Below are positions 26,782 to 36,303 of a stretch of 64,000 nt of DNA, in pieces. The notes beneath the pieces were generated by a model. It had not been told where the DNA came from, made no database searches, and saw only the letters and a list, made by a program, of their open reading frames with translations. The position numbers and the translations under genes are program-made. This DNA comes from Microbacterium sp. BH-3-3-3 (GTDB lineage: Bacteria > Actinomycetota > Actinomycetes > Actinomycetales > Microbacteriaceae): positions 2,976,001 through 3,040,000 of the forward strand of contig NZ_CP017674.1 of assembly GCF_001792815.1 (NCBI RefSeq), read 5' to 3'. Numbering within the stretch: position 1 is the stretch's first letter; each line of letters starts with the position of its first letter.

Positions 26782-27798
26782 TCACCGACGCGTTCGAGCC
26801 ACGATCCAGAACAGGTAGGCGCCTCCGACGACGGCCGTCAGCAATCCGACGGGGATCTGCAGCGGGGCCAGCGCCCGCTGGGCGATGACGTCGGCGACGA
26901 GCAGCACCGTGGCGCCCGTGACCGCCGATCCCCACAGGGGGATCCCGCTCGTGCCCATGGTGCGGCGCGCGAGCTGCGGGGCGGCGAGGGCGATGAACCC
27001 GATGGGACCGGCGACGGCGGTGGCGGTTCCGGTCAGAAGAGCCGCGACCACGATGAGCAGCAGCCGCAGGTGCCCGATGCGAACGCCCAACGAGCGGGCG
27101 GTGTCGTCGCCGAGCTCCAGAGTGCGGAAGTCACGATGCACCAGGACCAGGATGAAACCCAAGACGCCGAGGGCCCCGACGAGCAGGGCCACGTCGGAGA
27201 GCGTGGTCGCGACGAGGCTGCCGTGCAGCCACTGGTCGGCGTTGCGGGCGATCTCGATCGGTGCGCGGGTGAGCAGATAATCGTTCACGGCCGCCAGCAG
27301 GGTGCTCAGCGCGATGCCGGCGAGGATGGTCCGCTCGCGCGAGACGCCGACGCTGCGCGCGATCGCCATGACGACCACGACCGTCAGGATGCCGCCGATC
27401 CACGCGCCCGCCGCGGGCGACGCGGTGGGCGCGATGAGCGTGAGCCCGACGAGGGCGCCGGTGGCCGAGCCCGCGCTGAACCCGATGATGTCGGGGCTCG
27501 CGAGCGGGTTGCGTGCCAGGGTCTGGAAGACCGCGCCGGCCAGGCCCAGCGCCGCGCCGATCGCGAGGGCGGCGAGCATGCGTGGAACGCGCATCCCCAT
27601 GACGACGACGGTGGTGGGCCCGTCGGCCGTCCCCATCAGGGCGGATGCCACGTCGCTCAACGAGGTGTGGAAGGAACCCGTCGTCAGGCCGGCGATCGCC
27701 GCGAGGACGGCGATCGCGATCGTCACGCCGACCACGAGCGTCGCGCGGCGGCGCCGTCGGGGGAGCGTGCGGCTCGGCGGGTGGGATGCGGCGATCAC
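26782..27798 (-). CDS. FecCD-type permease of second iron uptake locus (second subunit)
   Basis: A 338-residue permease with about ten membrane helices. Landmarks are VVMGMRVPRMLAALAIGAAL, VFQTLARNPLASPDIIGFSA, LGDDTARSLGV and AGPIGFIALAAPQLARR. The GTG start at 27798 overlaps the upstream permease stop (GTGA). It is the last gene of this operon: no ATPase gene follows, since tRNA-Lys and the island come next. It probably uses an ATPase made elsewhere, possibly the one at 18464-19252. Confidence 0.93.
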   Translation of the reverse strand: MIAASHPPSRTLPRRRRRATLVVGVTIAIAVLAAIAGLTTGSFHTSLSDVASALMGTADGPTTVVVMGMRVPRMLAALAIGAALGLAGAVFQTLARNPLASPDIIGFSAGSATGALVGLTLIAPTASPAAGAWIGGILTVVVVMAIARSVGVSRERTILAGIALSTLLAAVNDYLLTRAPIEIARNADQWLHGSLVATTLSDVALLVGALGVLGFILVLVHRDFRTLELGDDTARSLGVRIGHLRLLLIVVAALLTGTATAVAGPIGFIALAAPQLARRTMGTSGIPLWGSAVTGATVLLVADVIAQRALAPLQIPVGLLTAVVGGAYLFWIVARTRR

Positions 27799-28844
27799 GA
27801 CGCCCTCCGAACGACGAGCCAGAGCAGCAGCGGCGCCCCGACGAACGCCGCGACGATCCCGGCTTCGACCTCGCCCGGTATCGCGATGACGCGTCCGATC
27901 ACATCGCTCGCGAGGGTGAGCGCCGCACCCGACAGGGCGGCGAGGACGATCGTCGAGCGCACGTCGCCGCCGACGGTGCGGCGCACGATGTGGGCGACGA
28001 TCAGGCCGATGAAGGCCAGCGGCCCCGCGGCCGAGGTCGCGGCGGCACAGAGCAGGGTGATGGCCGCGCCCGCGCCGACGATCGTCAGGGCGGGCGAGGT
28101 TCCGAGCGAGCGGGCCAGGTCGGTGCCCAGGCGCAGCTGGTCGAGTCCCCGAGCGATCACGAGGGTCAGGATCAGGCCCGCGATCGCGAACGGGAGCACC
28201 TGCGCCGCCACGTCCGCGTCGCGCCGCTCGAACGAGCCGACGGCCCAGAACCGGAACGACTCGAACGTGTCGTCGTCGGCGAGCGTGATGATGCGCACGA
28301 CCGCGCCGAGACACGCACTCAGCGCGACTCCGGCCAGGATCAGTCCGACGGTGTCGCCGCGGCGACCGGGACGGGCGGCGGCGTTCACCAGCAGGGCCGC
28401 CGACGCGGCTCCCGCGAAGGCGAACCAGACGTATCCGCTCGCCGTCCCCACGCCGAAGAAGGCGATCGCCACGACCACCCCGACGGCCGCTCCCGCGTTG
28501 ACGCCCAACAAACCCGGATCGGCGAGGGGATTGCGGGTGACCGCCTGCATGAGCACACCCGCCACCCCGAGGCACGCACCGGCCAGCAGGGCGGTGAGCG
28601 TGCGTGGAACACGGAGCTCGTGCACGATCACGCCCGCGGCATCTCGCCTGTCCGAGAACAGGGCGGCGATGACGTCGGCGGGGGCGAGCGCGCGCGACCC
28701 GACGGCGAGGCTGGCGACGGTGAGCACGATGACCGCCACCACCATCGCGACGGTCAGAATCACCAGGCGCATTCGCGCGGCCCGGTGACGGGTGACGAGT
28801 CGGGTGACCGCCGTCGGGGGAGTGACGGTGGCGAGGTCAGGCAC
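27795..28844 (-). CDS. FecCD-type permease of second iron uptake locus (first subunit)
   Basis: A 349-residue permease with a cytoplasmic N-terminus of about 25 residues and about ten helices; landmarks are VHELRVPRTLTALLAGACLG, VLMQAVTRNPLADPGLLGVN and AGPLAFIGLIVAHIVRR. The GTG start at 28844 is only 23 bases from the divergent GTG of the binding protein, and the iron box fills that gap. TATCCT, seven bases before the start on this strand, can serve as -10, so the mRNA would be leaderless. It forms a channel with the next permease. Confidence 0.93.
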   Translation of the reverse strand: MPDLATVTPPTAVTRLVTRHRAARMRLVILTVAMVVAVIVLTVASLAVGSRALAPADVIAALFSDRRDAAGVIVHELRVPRTLTALLAGACLGVAGVLMQAVTRNPLADPGLLGVNAGAAVGVVVAIAFFGVGTASGYVWFAFAGAASAALLVNAAARPGRRGDTVGLILAGVALSACLGAVVRIITLADDDTFESFRFWAVGSFERRDADVAAQVLPFAIAGLILTLVIARGLDQLRLGTDLARSLGTSPALTIVGAGAAITLLCAAATSAAGPLAFIGLIVAHIVRRTVGGDVRSTIVLAALSGAALTLASDVIGRVIAIPGEVEAGIVAAFVGAPLLLWLVVRRAS

Positions 28845-28863
28845 GAAGGTAAGGATAACCTCA
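28845..28863 (+). promoter_or_regulatory. Iron box shared by two divergent leaderless genes
   Basis: The core AGGTAAGGATAACCT (28847-28861) matches the iron-box consensus AGGTTAGSCTAACCT at most positions. It lies between the GTG of a permease (28844, minus strand) and the GTG of a lipoprotein (28868, plus strand), and contains both candidate -10 hexamers: TAACCT (28856-28861, plus) and TATCCT (28852-28857, minus). One bound iron repressor would shut both genes. Confidence 0.82.
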
Positions 28864-28867
28864 CTTC

Positions 28868-29917
28868 GTGACTGTTTTTCGTTCTCCGTCCTTCCGCACC
28901 CGTTTTCGTCCTCGTCGCCTCGGCGCTGTCATCGGCGTGACGGCCGTGCTCGCCCTCGCCGGCTGCGCGGGCTCGCCCGCCCCCGCGTCGACCGTCGATG
29001 CCGAAGCCGGTTCCACCGGCGAATGGGTCGTGGCGCGCGACCTCGAACCCGGTATGGGCTCGACCGAGCCAGACGGCGTCTTCCCGCGCACGGTGACCCA
29101 CTTCGAGGGGGCGACCGAGATCCCCGCCGCGCCGACGCGCATCGCCGTCGTGTCGACCGGTCAGCTCGACGCACTCCTCGCCCTCGGCGAGGTCCCCACC
29201 GCCGCGACGCGCGCCGAGAACAGCGGGCTCGTGCCGCAGTACCTCGTCGACGCCTTCACTCAGGATGCCGCGGCCCTCAGCGCCATGACTGACATCGGCC
29301 AGCGCACCGAGCCCGACCTCGAGGCCCTCGCGCAGTCGGCCCCCGATCTCATCCTCATCAACTCCACGCGCGGCGCAGAGCTGTACGACGCGCTCGCGGC
29401 CATCGCTCCGACCGTCGTCACCAAGGGCAACGGCGTCAACTGGAAGAGCGACTTCCTGCTCATCGCCGACGCCCTCGGAGACGAGGGCGCGGCGCGCGGC
29501 ATCCTCGACGCTCTGCACGCCGACAGTGCGGCGTTCGCGCAGACGCACCCGGAGGGGGAGCCGACCGTGTCGTTCCTGCAGTCGACGGGCGACCGCACCC
29601 GCATCATGGGGGTGCCGTCGTTCGCGGGTGGCATCGCCGAGGATCTGGGGCTGGGGCGGCCGGCGTCGCAGCAGTTCGACGAGACGTCGCAAGAGATCAG
29701 CGCCGAACAGATCGACCTCGCCGACGCCGATCGCCTGTTCTACGCGGGAACCGGCCAGGGGCTGGCTTTCATCGAGGACGCGCCGCTGTGGCCGACCCTG
29801 AACGCGGTCGCCGATGGGCACACCGTGGCCGTTGATTTCGACCCCTGGTTCATGAATGCGGGTCCGGTCGCGGCGCGTCTGGTGCAGGACGAGATCGTCC
29901 GCGCGATCGACGACTGA
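28868..29917 (+). CDS. Iron-siderophore substrate-binding lipoprotein (second locus)
   Basis: A 349-residue periplasmic-binding-type lipoprotein. The signal peptide has arginines at the start, a hydrophobic core and the lipobox LAGC (about residues 30-33). The binding fold starts near PTRIAVVSTGQLDALLALG; PDLILINS is also typical of the FecB/FhuD class. The GTG start has no ribosome site; TAACCT lies exactly six bases before it, within the iron box. It is divergent from its two permeases, and a strong hairpin follows the gene. Confidence 0.92.
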   Translation: MTVFRSPSFRTRFRPRRLGAVIGVTAVLALAGCAGSPAPASTVDAEAGSTGEWVVARDLEPGMGSTEPDGVFPRTVTHFEGATEIPAAPTRIAVVSTGQLDALLALGEVPTAATRAENSGLVPQYLVDAFTQDAAALSAMTDIGQRTEPDLEALAQSAPDLILINSTRGAELYDALAAIAPTVVTKGNGVNWKSDFLLIADALGDEGAARGILDALHADSAAFAQTHPEGEPTVSFLQSTGDRTRIMGVPSFAGGIAEDLGLGRPASQQFDETSQEISAEQIDLADADRLFYAGTGQGLAFIEDAPLWPTLNAVADGHTVAVDFDPWFMNAGPVAARLVQDEIVRAIDD

Positions 29918-29930
29918 CCCACGAACGAAA

Positions 29931-29969
29931 GCGAGCGCCGGACCCCCTCGCCTGGGGTCCGGCGCTCGC
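29931..29969 (+). terminator. Strong bidirectional hairpin between convergent genes
   Basis: A perfect 16-base stem, GCGAGCGCCGGACCCC (29931-29946) with its complement at 29954-29969, around a seven-base loop. The plus side has no T run; the minus side continues with TTTCGTTCG. It separates the binding-protein gene (plus) from the fasciclin gene (minus) and should end both transcripts. Confidence 0.8.
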
Positions 29970-30026
29970 CGTCTAATCCGGTCGGTGATCGACCGATCGA
30001 GTGCGCGGAGACCGCGCAGTCGAGAA

Positions 30027-30701
30027 TTACATCGGGGGCATCAGCACCGAGTCGATGAGGTACACCGTGGCGTTGGCGGTCTGGACGCCACCGCAGATGA
30101 CGTTGGCCGAGCCGTTGACCGTGATCGAGTCGCCCGAACCGGCGACCGTGACGTCCTGGCCCTCGACCGTGGTGTGGGTGCCGTCGATGGCGTCGGGCGC
30201 GATCTGGCCGGGAACCACGTGGTACGTGAGGATCTTGGTCAGCGTGGCCGAGTCGGTCTTGAGGCCGTCGATGGTGGCGGCGTCGATCTTGGCGAACGCG
30301 TCGTCGACCGGAGCGAAGACGGTGAACTCGCTGCCGTTGAGCGTGTCGACCAGGTTCACGTCGGGGTTCAGCTGGCCGCTGACCGCCGCGGTGAGCGTGG
30401 TGAGCAGCGGGTTGTTCGAGGCGGCGACCGCGACCGGGTCAGCAGCCATGCCGGCGACCGAGCCGGAGCCCGAGGGAACGGCGGCGGCGTAGTCGGCACA
30501 GCCGGCACCGACGAGGTTGGCGGCCGGGTCCATCATCGACGACGTCGCCGAGGCAGAGGGCGAGGCGGCCATCGAGGGAGCCATGCTCTCCTCGGTGGTG
30601 CCGCCCGAGGTGGTGGAGCCGCCGGAGCAGGCGGTGAGTGCGAAGGCCGAGCCCAGAACGAGGGCGAGACCAGCAACGACGGGCTTCTTGTTGATGAGCA
30701 T
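30027..30701 (-). CDS. Fasciclin-domain lipoprotein (MPT83-like)
   Basis: A 224-residue lipoprotein: signal peptide with lipobox LTAC (about residues 22-25), a Ser/Thr/Met-rich linker (25-60) and one fasciclin domain (about 85-224; [28 protein letters not shown] and the ending [11 protein letters not shown]). Fasciclin domains act in surface adhesion. It is divergent from sigK-rskA; in mycobacteria the fasciclin proteins MPT70/MPT83 are the main SigK targets, so this is probably the target here. GGAGGA lies five bases before the ATG at 30701. Confidence 0.93.
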   Translation of the reverse strand: MLINKKPVVAGLALVLGSAFALTACSGGSTTSGGTTEESMAPSMAASPSASATSSMMDPAANLVGAGCADYAAAVPSGSGSVAGMAADPVAVAASNNPLLTTLTAAVSGQLNPDVNLVDTLNGSEFTVFAPVDDAFAKIDAATIDGLKTDSATLTKILTYHVVPGQIAPDAIDGTHTTVEGQDVTVAGSGDSITVNGSANVICGGVQTANATVYLIDSVLMPPM

Positions 30702-31007
30702 GACATTCCTCCGAGAATCATTCGGATCGCGTCTGCGACCCGTCAGGGACACCCCGGTGCGAGGGGCGGTTCACCGTGGAGCGGCTTACACAGGGTCTTC
30801 GGGACCCCCGGGGGATCGGATTGCGGATTGTTGCGATCGGGGTCGGATTTCGGCATTCGGTAGCAGAAAAAGTCCAGGTCAGAAGCTCGTAAATACTCTT
30901 CAGAATCTTTTCGATCCGAGCCCTGTCGGCCCCGCAGGTGGGGGGATGACCCCACCGAGCTGAGCGGCTCGCGCGCGCGCGTACGGGGGTCTCTGTATGC
31001 GTAAGGA
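30702..31007. promoter_or_regulatory. Divergent promoter region of the fasciclin gene and sigK
   Basis: 306 bases without a gene. On the minus strand, CTGAC and CGAATG occur twice as a spaced pair: CTGAC (30742-30746) with CGAATG (30719-30724), 17 apart, and CTGAC (30878-30882) with CGAATG (30854-30859), 18 apart. CGAAT-type -10 elements are known for mycobacterial SigK, so these may be SigK promoters for the fasciclin gene. A CCCCGGTGCGAGGGG-like block and an alternating GC stretch (30969-30981) are also present. Confidence 0.4.
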
Positions 31008-31610
31008 ATGATGGGGGCCATGGTGATCGACGGTTTCGACCTTCCCGACGACGGGACGGAGCCTGTCGATCAGGTCGGAGCGCTGCTGCAGCGCGTCGCG
31101 ACGGGCGACCGCCTCGCCTTCGCCGAGCTGTACGACGTCCTGTCGGCTCGTGCCTTCGGCCTCATCCTGCGCGTGCTCGTCGACCGATCGCAGAGCGAAG
31201 AGGTGCTGCAGGAGGTCTTCCTCGAGATCTGGCAATCCGCCGCGCGGTTCACTCCGAATAGAGGCCAAGGAAGGTCGTGGGTTCTCACGATCGCCCACCG
31301 GAGAGCGGTGGACCGCGTGCGGTCGTCGCAGTCCAGTGCCGATCGTGACGTACGCGCGGGGTTCCGCGATATGGACGTTGCCTATGACAACGTCTCTGAA
31401 AAAGTCGAGATGAAGATCGAGGGGCGACGCGTCGTCGATGCACTGGCGGCGCTTCCCGAAGCGCAGAAAGAAGCCCTCACCCTGGCCTACTTCGGTGGAT
31501 ACAGCCAGAGTGAGATCGCTACTCTCGTCGGGGCGCCGCTCGGAACGATCAAGACGAGGATGCGCGACGGATTGTCACGCTTGAGGATGGAAATGGGGGT
31601 GGACAAGTGA
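31008..31610 (+). CDS. sigK: ECF sigma factor SigK
   Basis: A 200-residue extracytoplasmic-function sigma factor. Region 2 (about residues 30-95) contains FAELYDVLSARAFGLILRVL and the DRSQSEEVLQEVFLEIWQ helix; region 4 (about 135-195) contains LPEAQKEALTLAYFGGYSQS and GAPLGTIKTRMRDGLSRLR. It directs transcription of envelope genes when released from the anti-sigma factor encoded next. Three starts lie close together (31008, 31011, 31020); AAGGA just before 31008 or GGGGG before 31020 could serve, so the first few residues are uncertain. It overlaps rskA by four bases. Confidence 0.92.
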   Translation: MMGAMVIDGFDLPDDGTEPVDQVGALLQRVATGDRLAFAELYDVLSARAFGLILRVLVDRSQSEEVLQEVFLEIWQSAARFTPNRGQGRSWVLTIAHRRAVDRVRSSQSSADRDVRAGFRDMDVAYDNVSEKVEMKIEGRRVVDALAALPEAQKEALTLAYFGGYSQSEIATLVGAPLGTIKTRMRDGLSRLRMEMGVDK

Positions 31611-32419
31611 ACGAGAGGGACTTCGCCGACCTCGCTGCCGGGCACGCGCTGAACGCGCTCTCGGCAGCAGATGAGCGCGCGTACCAGGAGGCTCTGGCGG
31701 GTAATCCGCACTGGGACTCCCACGTTCGATCTGCCGCCGACGCCGTGGCCGCGATCAGCGAAACCATCGAGCCCGTCGAGCCGCCTGCTTCCGTGCGTGC
31801 GTCATTGTTCGCCCGCATCTCCGATCTTCCCCAAGACGATTCCCCCGCTGCGGCGACCCCCGCCCCGCTCGACGACGAGGACTTCGCCGCAGCGGGCCTC
31901 ACCCCTGTCGTGACGGAGCGTGAGCCCGTATCGACTGGTTCCGTCGCCTCGGCATCCGGCTGGGGCCGTCGCCGGTGGTTCACCCTGGCTGCGTCGTTCG
32001 CCGCTGTTCTCGCTCTCGGCTTCGGCGCCGTGAGCGTGGGTCAGCTGATGGCACCCCCGGCCGCCGTCGTCGCCCTGGAGCAGATCGAAGGATCGCCCGA
32101 CGCCCGCTCGGCCACGGCCACCATGCCCGACGGCACCGTCGCGACCGCCCATTGGTCGGCGTCGACCGGACGCAGCGTGCTGGTCTCCGACGGCATGCCC
32201 GCGCTTCCGTCCGACAAGACGTACGAGCTGTGGTTCGTGCGCGAGGGCACCCCGATCGCCGCCGGAACCTTCGAGCCGGATGCCGATGGCTCGGCGACCG
32301 CGGTTCTCGAGGGCCAGATGCACGAGGGCGACGTCATCGCCGTCACGATCGAGCCGGCGGGCGGTTCGCCCGACGGAACGCCCAGCACCGACGCCGTCGT
32401 CGCCGTCGCGACGGCCTGA
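31607..32419 (+). CDS. rskA: Anti-sigma-K factor RskA
   Basis: A 270-residue single-pass membrane protein. The cytoplasmic N-terminus (DLAAGHALNALSAADERAYQ) is the sigma-binding domain and lacks a zinc-binding Cys pair, as in RskA. One helix follows (about 125-145, WFTLAASFAAVLALGFGAVS), then an extracytoplasmic RskA domain (LPSDKTYELWFVREG, PIAAGTFEPDADGSA). It holds SigK inactive until regulated proteolysis. The GTG start overlaps the sigK stop (GTGA), coupling the two. Confidence 0.93.
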   Translation: MNERDFADLAAGHALNALSAADERAYQEALAGNPHWDSHVRSAADAVAAISETIEPVEPPASVRASLFARISDLPQDDSPAAATPAPLDDEDFAAAGLTPVVTEREPVSTGSVASASGWGRRRWFTLAASFAAVLALGFGAVSVGQLMAPPAAVVALEQIEGSPDARSATATMPDGTVATAHWSASTGRSVLVSDGMPALPSDKTYELWFVREGTPIAAGTFEPDADGSATAVLEGQMHEGDVIAVTIEPAGGSPDGTPSTDAVVAVATA

Positions 32420-32472
32420 GCCCGGGTCTCGCTCTCGGCCCACGGTGAGGGTCGACGCCCTAGCCTGGAACG

Positions 32473-33111
32473 ATGAGCGATTCCTCACGCGAGTTCCACA
32501 AGCCCGTGCGACGGCCCGCTGAGCTGTTCGACCGCCTGTTCGCGGCGGAGGACCCCGCCGAGGTGTCGCGCGTCGCGCACAGCACCGCGCAGGCCCTGCT
32601 GTCGAGGGTGCGGGCAGACCCCACCGTCGACGTCGTCGAGCGACTGGTCGCCTTCACCGACGACAACGGGATCGACGATATCGCGGAGCTGTGGTCGCGT
32701 TCCCCGGCGAAGTCGCTGCCCGGCGCACTCTGGCGCCTGTACCTGTTGCAGTTGATGATCCACGACGACGCCCCGACGGCGGCTCTTCTGTATGAGCGGG
32801 GACGCAGCGAGATCGCCACGGTCGACCCCGTCGTTGCGGGCGCGCCTGCCCCCGCCGGACCGGAAGAACTCGTGCAGCTGATCGACACGATCCTGCGAGG
32901 CCTTTTCGAGGGGGACTTCGCCGTGGCGCTCGATCGCGCGGCGGCCTTCTGCCGTGTGCAGGCTTCGGGGTCGAGCCATCTGGCCGATGACTACGAGAAC
33001 ACCGAGTCGGAGCGGGCGACGGCGCTCACCACCCGCGCGTTGCGCCTGGCGACGTACGCCGACGACCTGTCGGCATCCGCCGCGCTCTGGCGCCGCGACG
33101 CGCTCGCCTGA
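32473..33111 (+). CDS. Conserved actinobacterial protein of unknown function
   Basis: A 212-residue soluble, alpha-helical protein with no signal peptide or membrane segment. Recognisable stretches are HKPVRRPAELFDRLFAAEDP and GALWRLYLLQLMIHDD. I cannot name a domain. TAGCCT (32461-32466) lies exactly six bases before the ATG with no ribosome site, so it is probably leaderless and independent of rskA, which ends 53 bases upstream. Confidence 0.75.
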   Translation: MSDSSREFHKPVRRPAELFDRLFAAEDPAEVSRVAHSTAQALLSRVRADPTVDVVERLVAFTDDNGIDDIAELWSRSPAKSLPGALWRLYLLQLMIHDDAPTAALLYERGRSEIATVDPVVAGAPAPAGPEELVQLIDTILRGLFEGDFAVALDRAAAFCRVQASGSSHLADDYENTESERATALTTRALRLATYADDLSASAALWRRDALA

Positions 33112-33440
33112 GTCGGAGCGGATGACGCGACCCGTCGGGCCTGCGGCGGTGGATCGTGGTGCCGCCCGCGTTCCGCCGGCGCCGGACGACGAGAAGAGTG
33201 CCGCGCAGACGAGGGCGATGCCTCTCGAGCCTGCGACGCGACGACTGTCGCAGAAAAAAGATAAGTGCCGGACCGCAGAACGCCTCTCGGCGCATGGCCG
33301 CTCAGAGCGGCAAAAGATGGAGCCCGGGGTTACTGCGGCCCGGCTAGAAGAGTGTAACAAGGGTCGGCCGAAGACATTCCCTCCGCGCGACCCGTTGACA
33401 AGCCCCGGGCGTGTCGCTTCGGCGGCCCTAGGCTCGCTGC
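33112..33440 (+). other. Intergenic region, no gene seen
   Basis: 329 bases. The composition is somewhat less GC-rich near an A-run at 33254-33260. TTGACA (33395-33400) and TAGGCT (33429-33434) precede pabC; the spacing between them (28) is too long for one promoter, so the TAGGCT likely works with another -35. Nothing else is evident. Confidence 0.5.
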
Positions 33441-34325
33441 ATGGCTTGGCGTTTCGCTCTCGTGATCGACCCCGTGGCATCCGACGATCAGCGGGAGGAC
33501 TTCTCCGACACGCTGCACACGGTGGATCCGAACGCTCCCGTGCTGCCGCTCGGTGAGCTCAGTGCGCAGCGGGGCGACGGGGTCTTCGAATCGCTCGGCG
33601 TCGTCGACGGCCACCCGCAAGAGGTGGGGCCCCACCTCGAACGTCTGGCCCGGTCCGCGGGGCTGTGCGACCTTCCCACGCCGAATCCGGCGCAGTGGCG
33701 GGCCGCGATCGAGCGCGTCGCCGCCGAGGCCGGCGCCGGCGAGAGCGTCATCAAGCTCATCCTCAGCCGCGGTGTCGAATCCGGGGCGTCGCCGACCGCG
33801 TGGATCACCCTCGCCACGGCCCCCGACAACGTCCGCGCCCGACGCGACGGCGTACGCATCGCCACCCTCGACCGGGGCTACCCGGCCGACGTCCCCGCCC
33901 GTGCCCCCTGGTTGCTGCTGGGGGCCAAGACCCTGTCGTACGCGGTGAACATGGCCGCGATCCGCGAGGCCCAGCGCCGCGGCGCCGACGACGCCGTCTT
34001 CGTCACGAACGACGGGGTCGTTCTCGAGGCGCCCACGGCATCCGTCCTGCTGCGCGTGGGCGACCGGTTCGTCACCCCCGAGCCGCAGGCCGGCATCCTG
34101 CACGGGACGACGCAGCTGAGCCTGTTCTCGCACCTGGAGTCGCGGGGGTTCTCGACCTCGTACGAGACCGTCCTGCTCGACGACCTCGAAGATGCGGATG
34201 CCGCGTGGCTGCTGTCGAGCGTGCGTCTCGCCGCGCCCGTGTCGGCCGTCGACGGTCGTCCGAAGACGGTGGACCGGGAGCTCACCGCCGACCTCAACGC
34301 GTACCTGCTGAGCCCGCGCGACTGA
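33441..34325 (+). CDS. pabC: Aminodeoxychorismate lyase (class IV aminotransferase fold)
   Basis: A 294-residue PLP enzyme of fold type IV. The PLP lysine is in LLLGAKTLSYAVN (about residue 167) and the phosphate/cofactor loops are VVLEAPTASVLLRV and GILHGTTQ. PabC releases pyruvate from aminodeoxychorismate to give 4-aminobenzoate for folate; branched-chain and D-amino acid aminotransferases share the fold, so the exact reaction is likely but not certain. TAGGCT lies six bases before the ATG (leaderless). A strong terminator shared with pstB follows. Confidence 0.85.
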   Translation: MAWRFALVIDPVASDDQREDFSDTLHTVDPNAPVLPLGELSAQRGDGVFESLGVVDGHPQEVGPHLERLARSAGLCDLPTPNPAQWRAAIERVAAEAGAGESVIKLILSRGVESGASPTAWITLATAPDNVRARRDGVRIATLDRGYPADVPARAPWLLLGAKTLSYAVNMAAIREAQRRGADDAVFVTNDGVVLEAPTASVLLRVGDRFVTPEPQAGILHGTTQLSLFSHLESRGFSTSYETVLLDDLEDADAAWLLSSVRLAAPVSAVDGRPKTVDRELTADLNAYLLSPRD

Positions 34326-34369
34326 GCTCACGCGCCCAGCCCGCGCGACCGGCCCGCCCCGGCGCGGAA

Positions 34370-34405
34370 ACGACGAAGGCCCCGCTGAAGCGGGGCCTTC
34401 GTCGT
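34370..34405. terminator. Bidirectional terminator between pabC and pstB
   Basis: ACGACGAAGGCCCCGCT pairs with AGCGGGGCCTTCGTCGT around a two-base centre (34387-34388). It lies between convergent genes. Its outer arms ACGACGAAGG/CCTTCGTCGT recur in the terminators at 53503 and 56306. Confidence 0.88.
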
Positions 34406-34413
34406 TCTGGCGC

Positions 34414-35193
<780 letters not shown>

Positions 35194-35211
35194 GGGAGTG
35201 CCTTTCCTAGC

Positions 35212-36303
35212 TCAGCGCGCCTTCGGCGCGAACACGGCCGCGACGATCCGGGCGATCAGGTTGAAGATGACGACGAGGACGACCAGCAGGAACGCCGCGC
35301 CCCAGGCCTGGGCCTGAGAGGCGTCGATGTCTTGGCCGGGGAAGCTGTAGGCGGTGTAGGCCATGACGGGGAGGGTCTGCATGGGACCGTCGAACGGGTT
35401 GGCGTTGAAGTTGTCGGTGAAGCTCGCCGCGATGAAGATCGGCGCCGTCTCACCCACCACGCGGGCCACGGCCAGCACGACACCCGTGATGATGCCGCTG
35501 GCGGCAGTGCGCAGCACGACCTTGATGATCGTGGCCGAGCGCGGCACGCCCAGGGCGAGCGACGCCTCGCGCAGATCGGCGGGCACCAGACGCAGCATCT
35601 CCTCGGTGGAGCGGATGACGATGGGGATCATCAGCACGCAGAGGGCGATGGATGCCGAGAAGCCGCTGAAGGCCTTCGGACCGACGACGAGGCTGAACAG
35701 CGAGAACGCGAACAGACCGGCGACGATCGAGGGGATACCGGTCATCACGTCGACGAGGAACGTGATCGCGCGGCGGAGCGGGTTGTTCGGCTGTGCGTAC
35801 TCGACGAGGTAGACCGCGGCCAGGATGCCGATGGGCACCGAGATGAGGGCCGCGATCCCCGTGATGATCAGCGTTCCGGTGACGGCCTGCCAGGCACCGG
35901 GGGTCGCGACGACCTCGAGGGTGTTCGGGTCGAAGGCGGTGCCTCCCACCTGCGTGATGAACTGCAGGTTGACCACCGCGAGGCCCTTCGACACCACGGT
36001 GTAGAGGGTCGAGATGAGCGGCGCCACGGCGAGAAGGAAGGCCACGGTGACGAGGCCGCGCACGACCCGGTCGACCGCTTTGCGGCGGTTCTCGACGATG
36101 CTGGAGCCGACGCCGATGGCGATCAGGTACAGCACGGCGGTCAGGATCAGCCAGGTCGCGATGTTGAAGCCGCCCATGAGCAGCTGCATCGCGGCGACGA
36201 CGACGGCGACACCGGCGAGCAGCGCGGGCTCGATGTAACGCGGGAGCCGGCCGCTGGTCAGCGCCAGGGGGGTCGAGGCCGCGGGGGTGACGGAGGCGGT
36301 CAC
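35212..36303 (-). CDS. pstA: Phosphate ABC transporter permease PstA
   Basis: A 363-residue permease with a longer N-terminus than the usual PstA (about three helices in residues 20-85), then the conserved binding-protein-dependent permease domain. The EAA-like loop is ADLREASLALGVPRSATIIK and the pocket motif VMTGIPSIVAGLFAF is typical. The GTG start at 36303 overlaps the pstC stop (GTGA). With PstC it forms the phosphate channel. Confidence 0.95.
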   Translation of the reverse strand: MTASVTPAASTPLALTSGRLPRYIEPALLAGVAVVVAAMQLLMGGFNIATWLILTAVLYLIAIGVGSSIVENRRKAVDRVVRGLVTVAFLLAVAPLISTLYTVVSKGLAVVNLQFITQVGGTAFDPNTLEVVATPGAWQAVTGTLIITGIAALISVPIGILAAVYLVEYAQPNNPLRRAITFLVDVMTGIPSIVAGLFAFSLFSLVVGPKAFSGFSASIALCVLMIPIVIRSTEEMLRLVPADLREASLALGVPRSATIIKVVLRTAASGIITGVVLAVARVVGETAPIFIAASFTDNFNANPFDGPMQTLPVMAYTAYSFPGQDIDASQAQAWGAAFLLVVLVVIFNLIARIVAAVFAPKAR

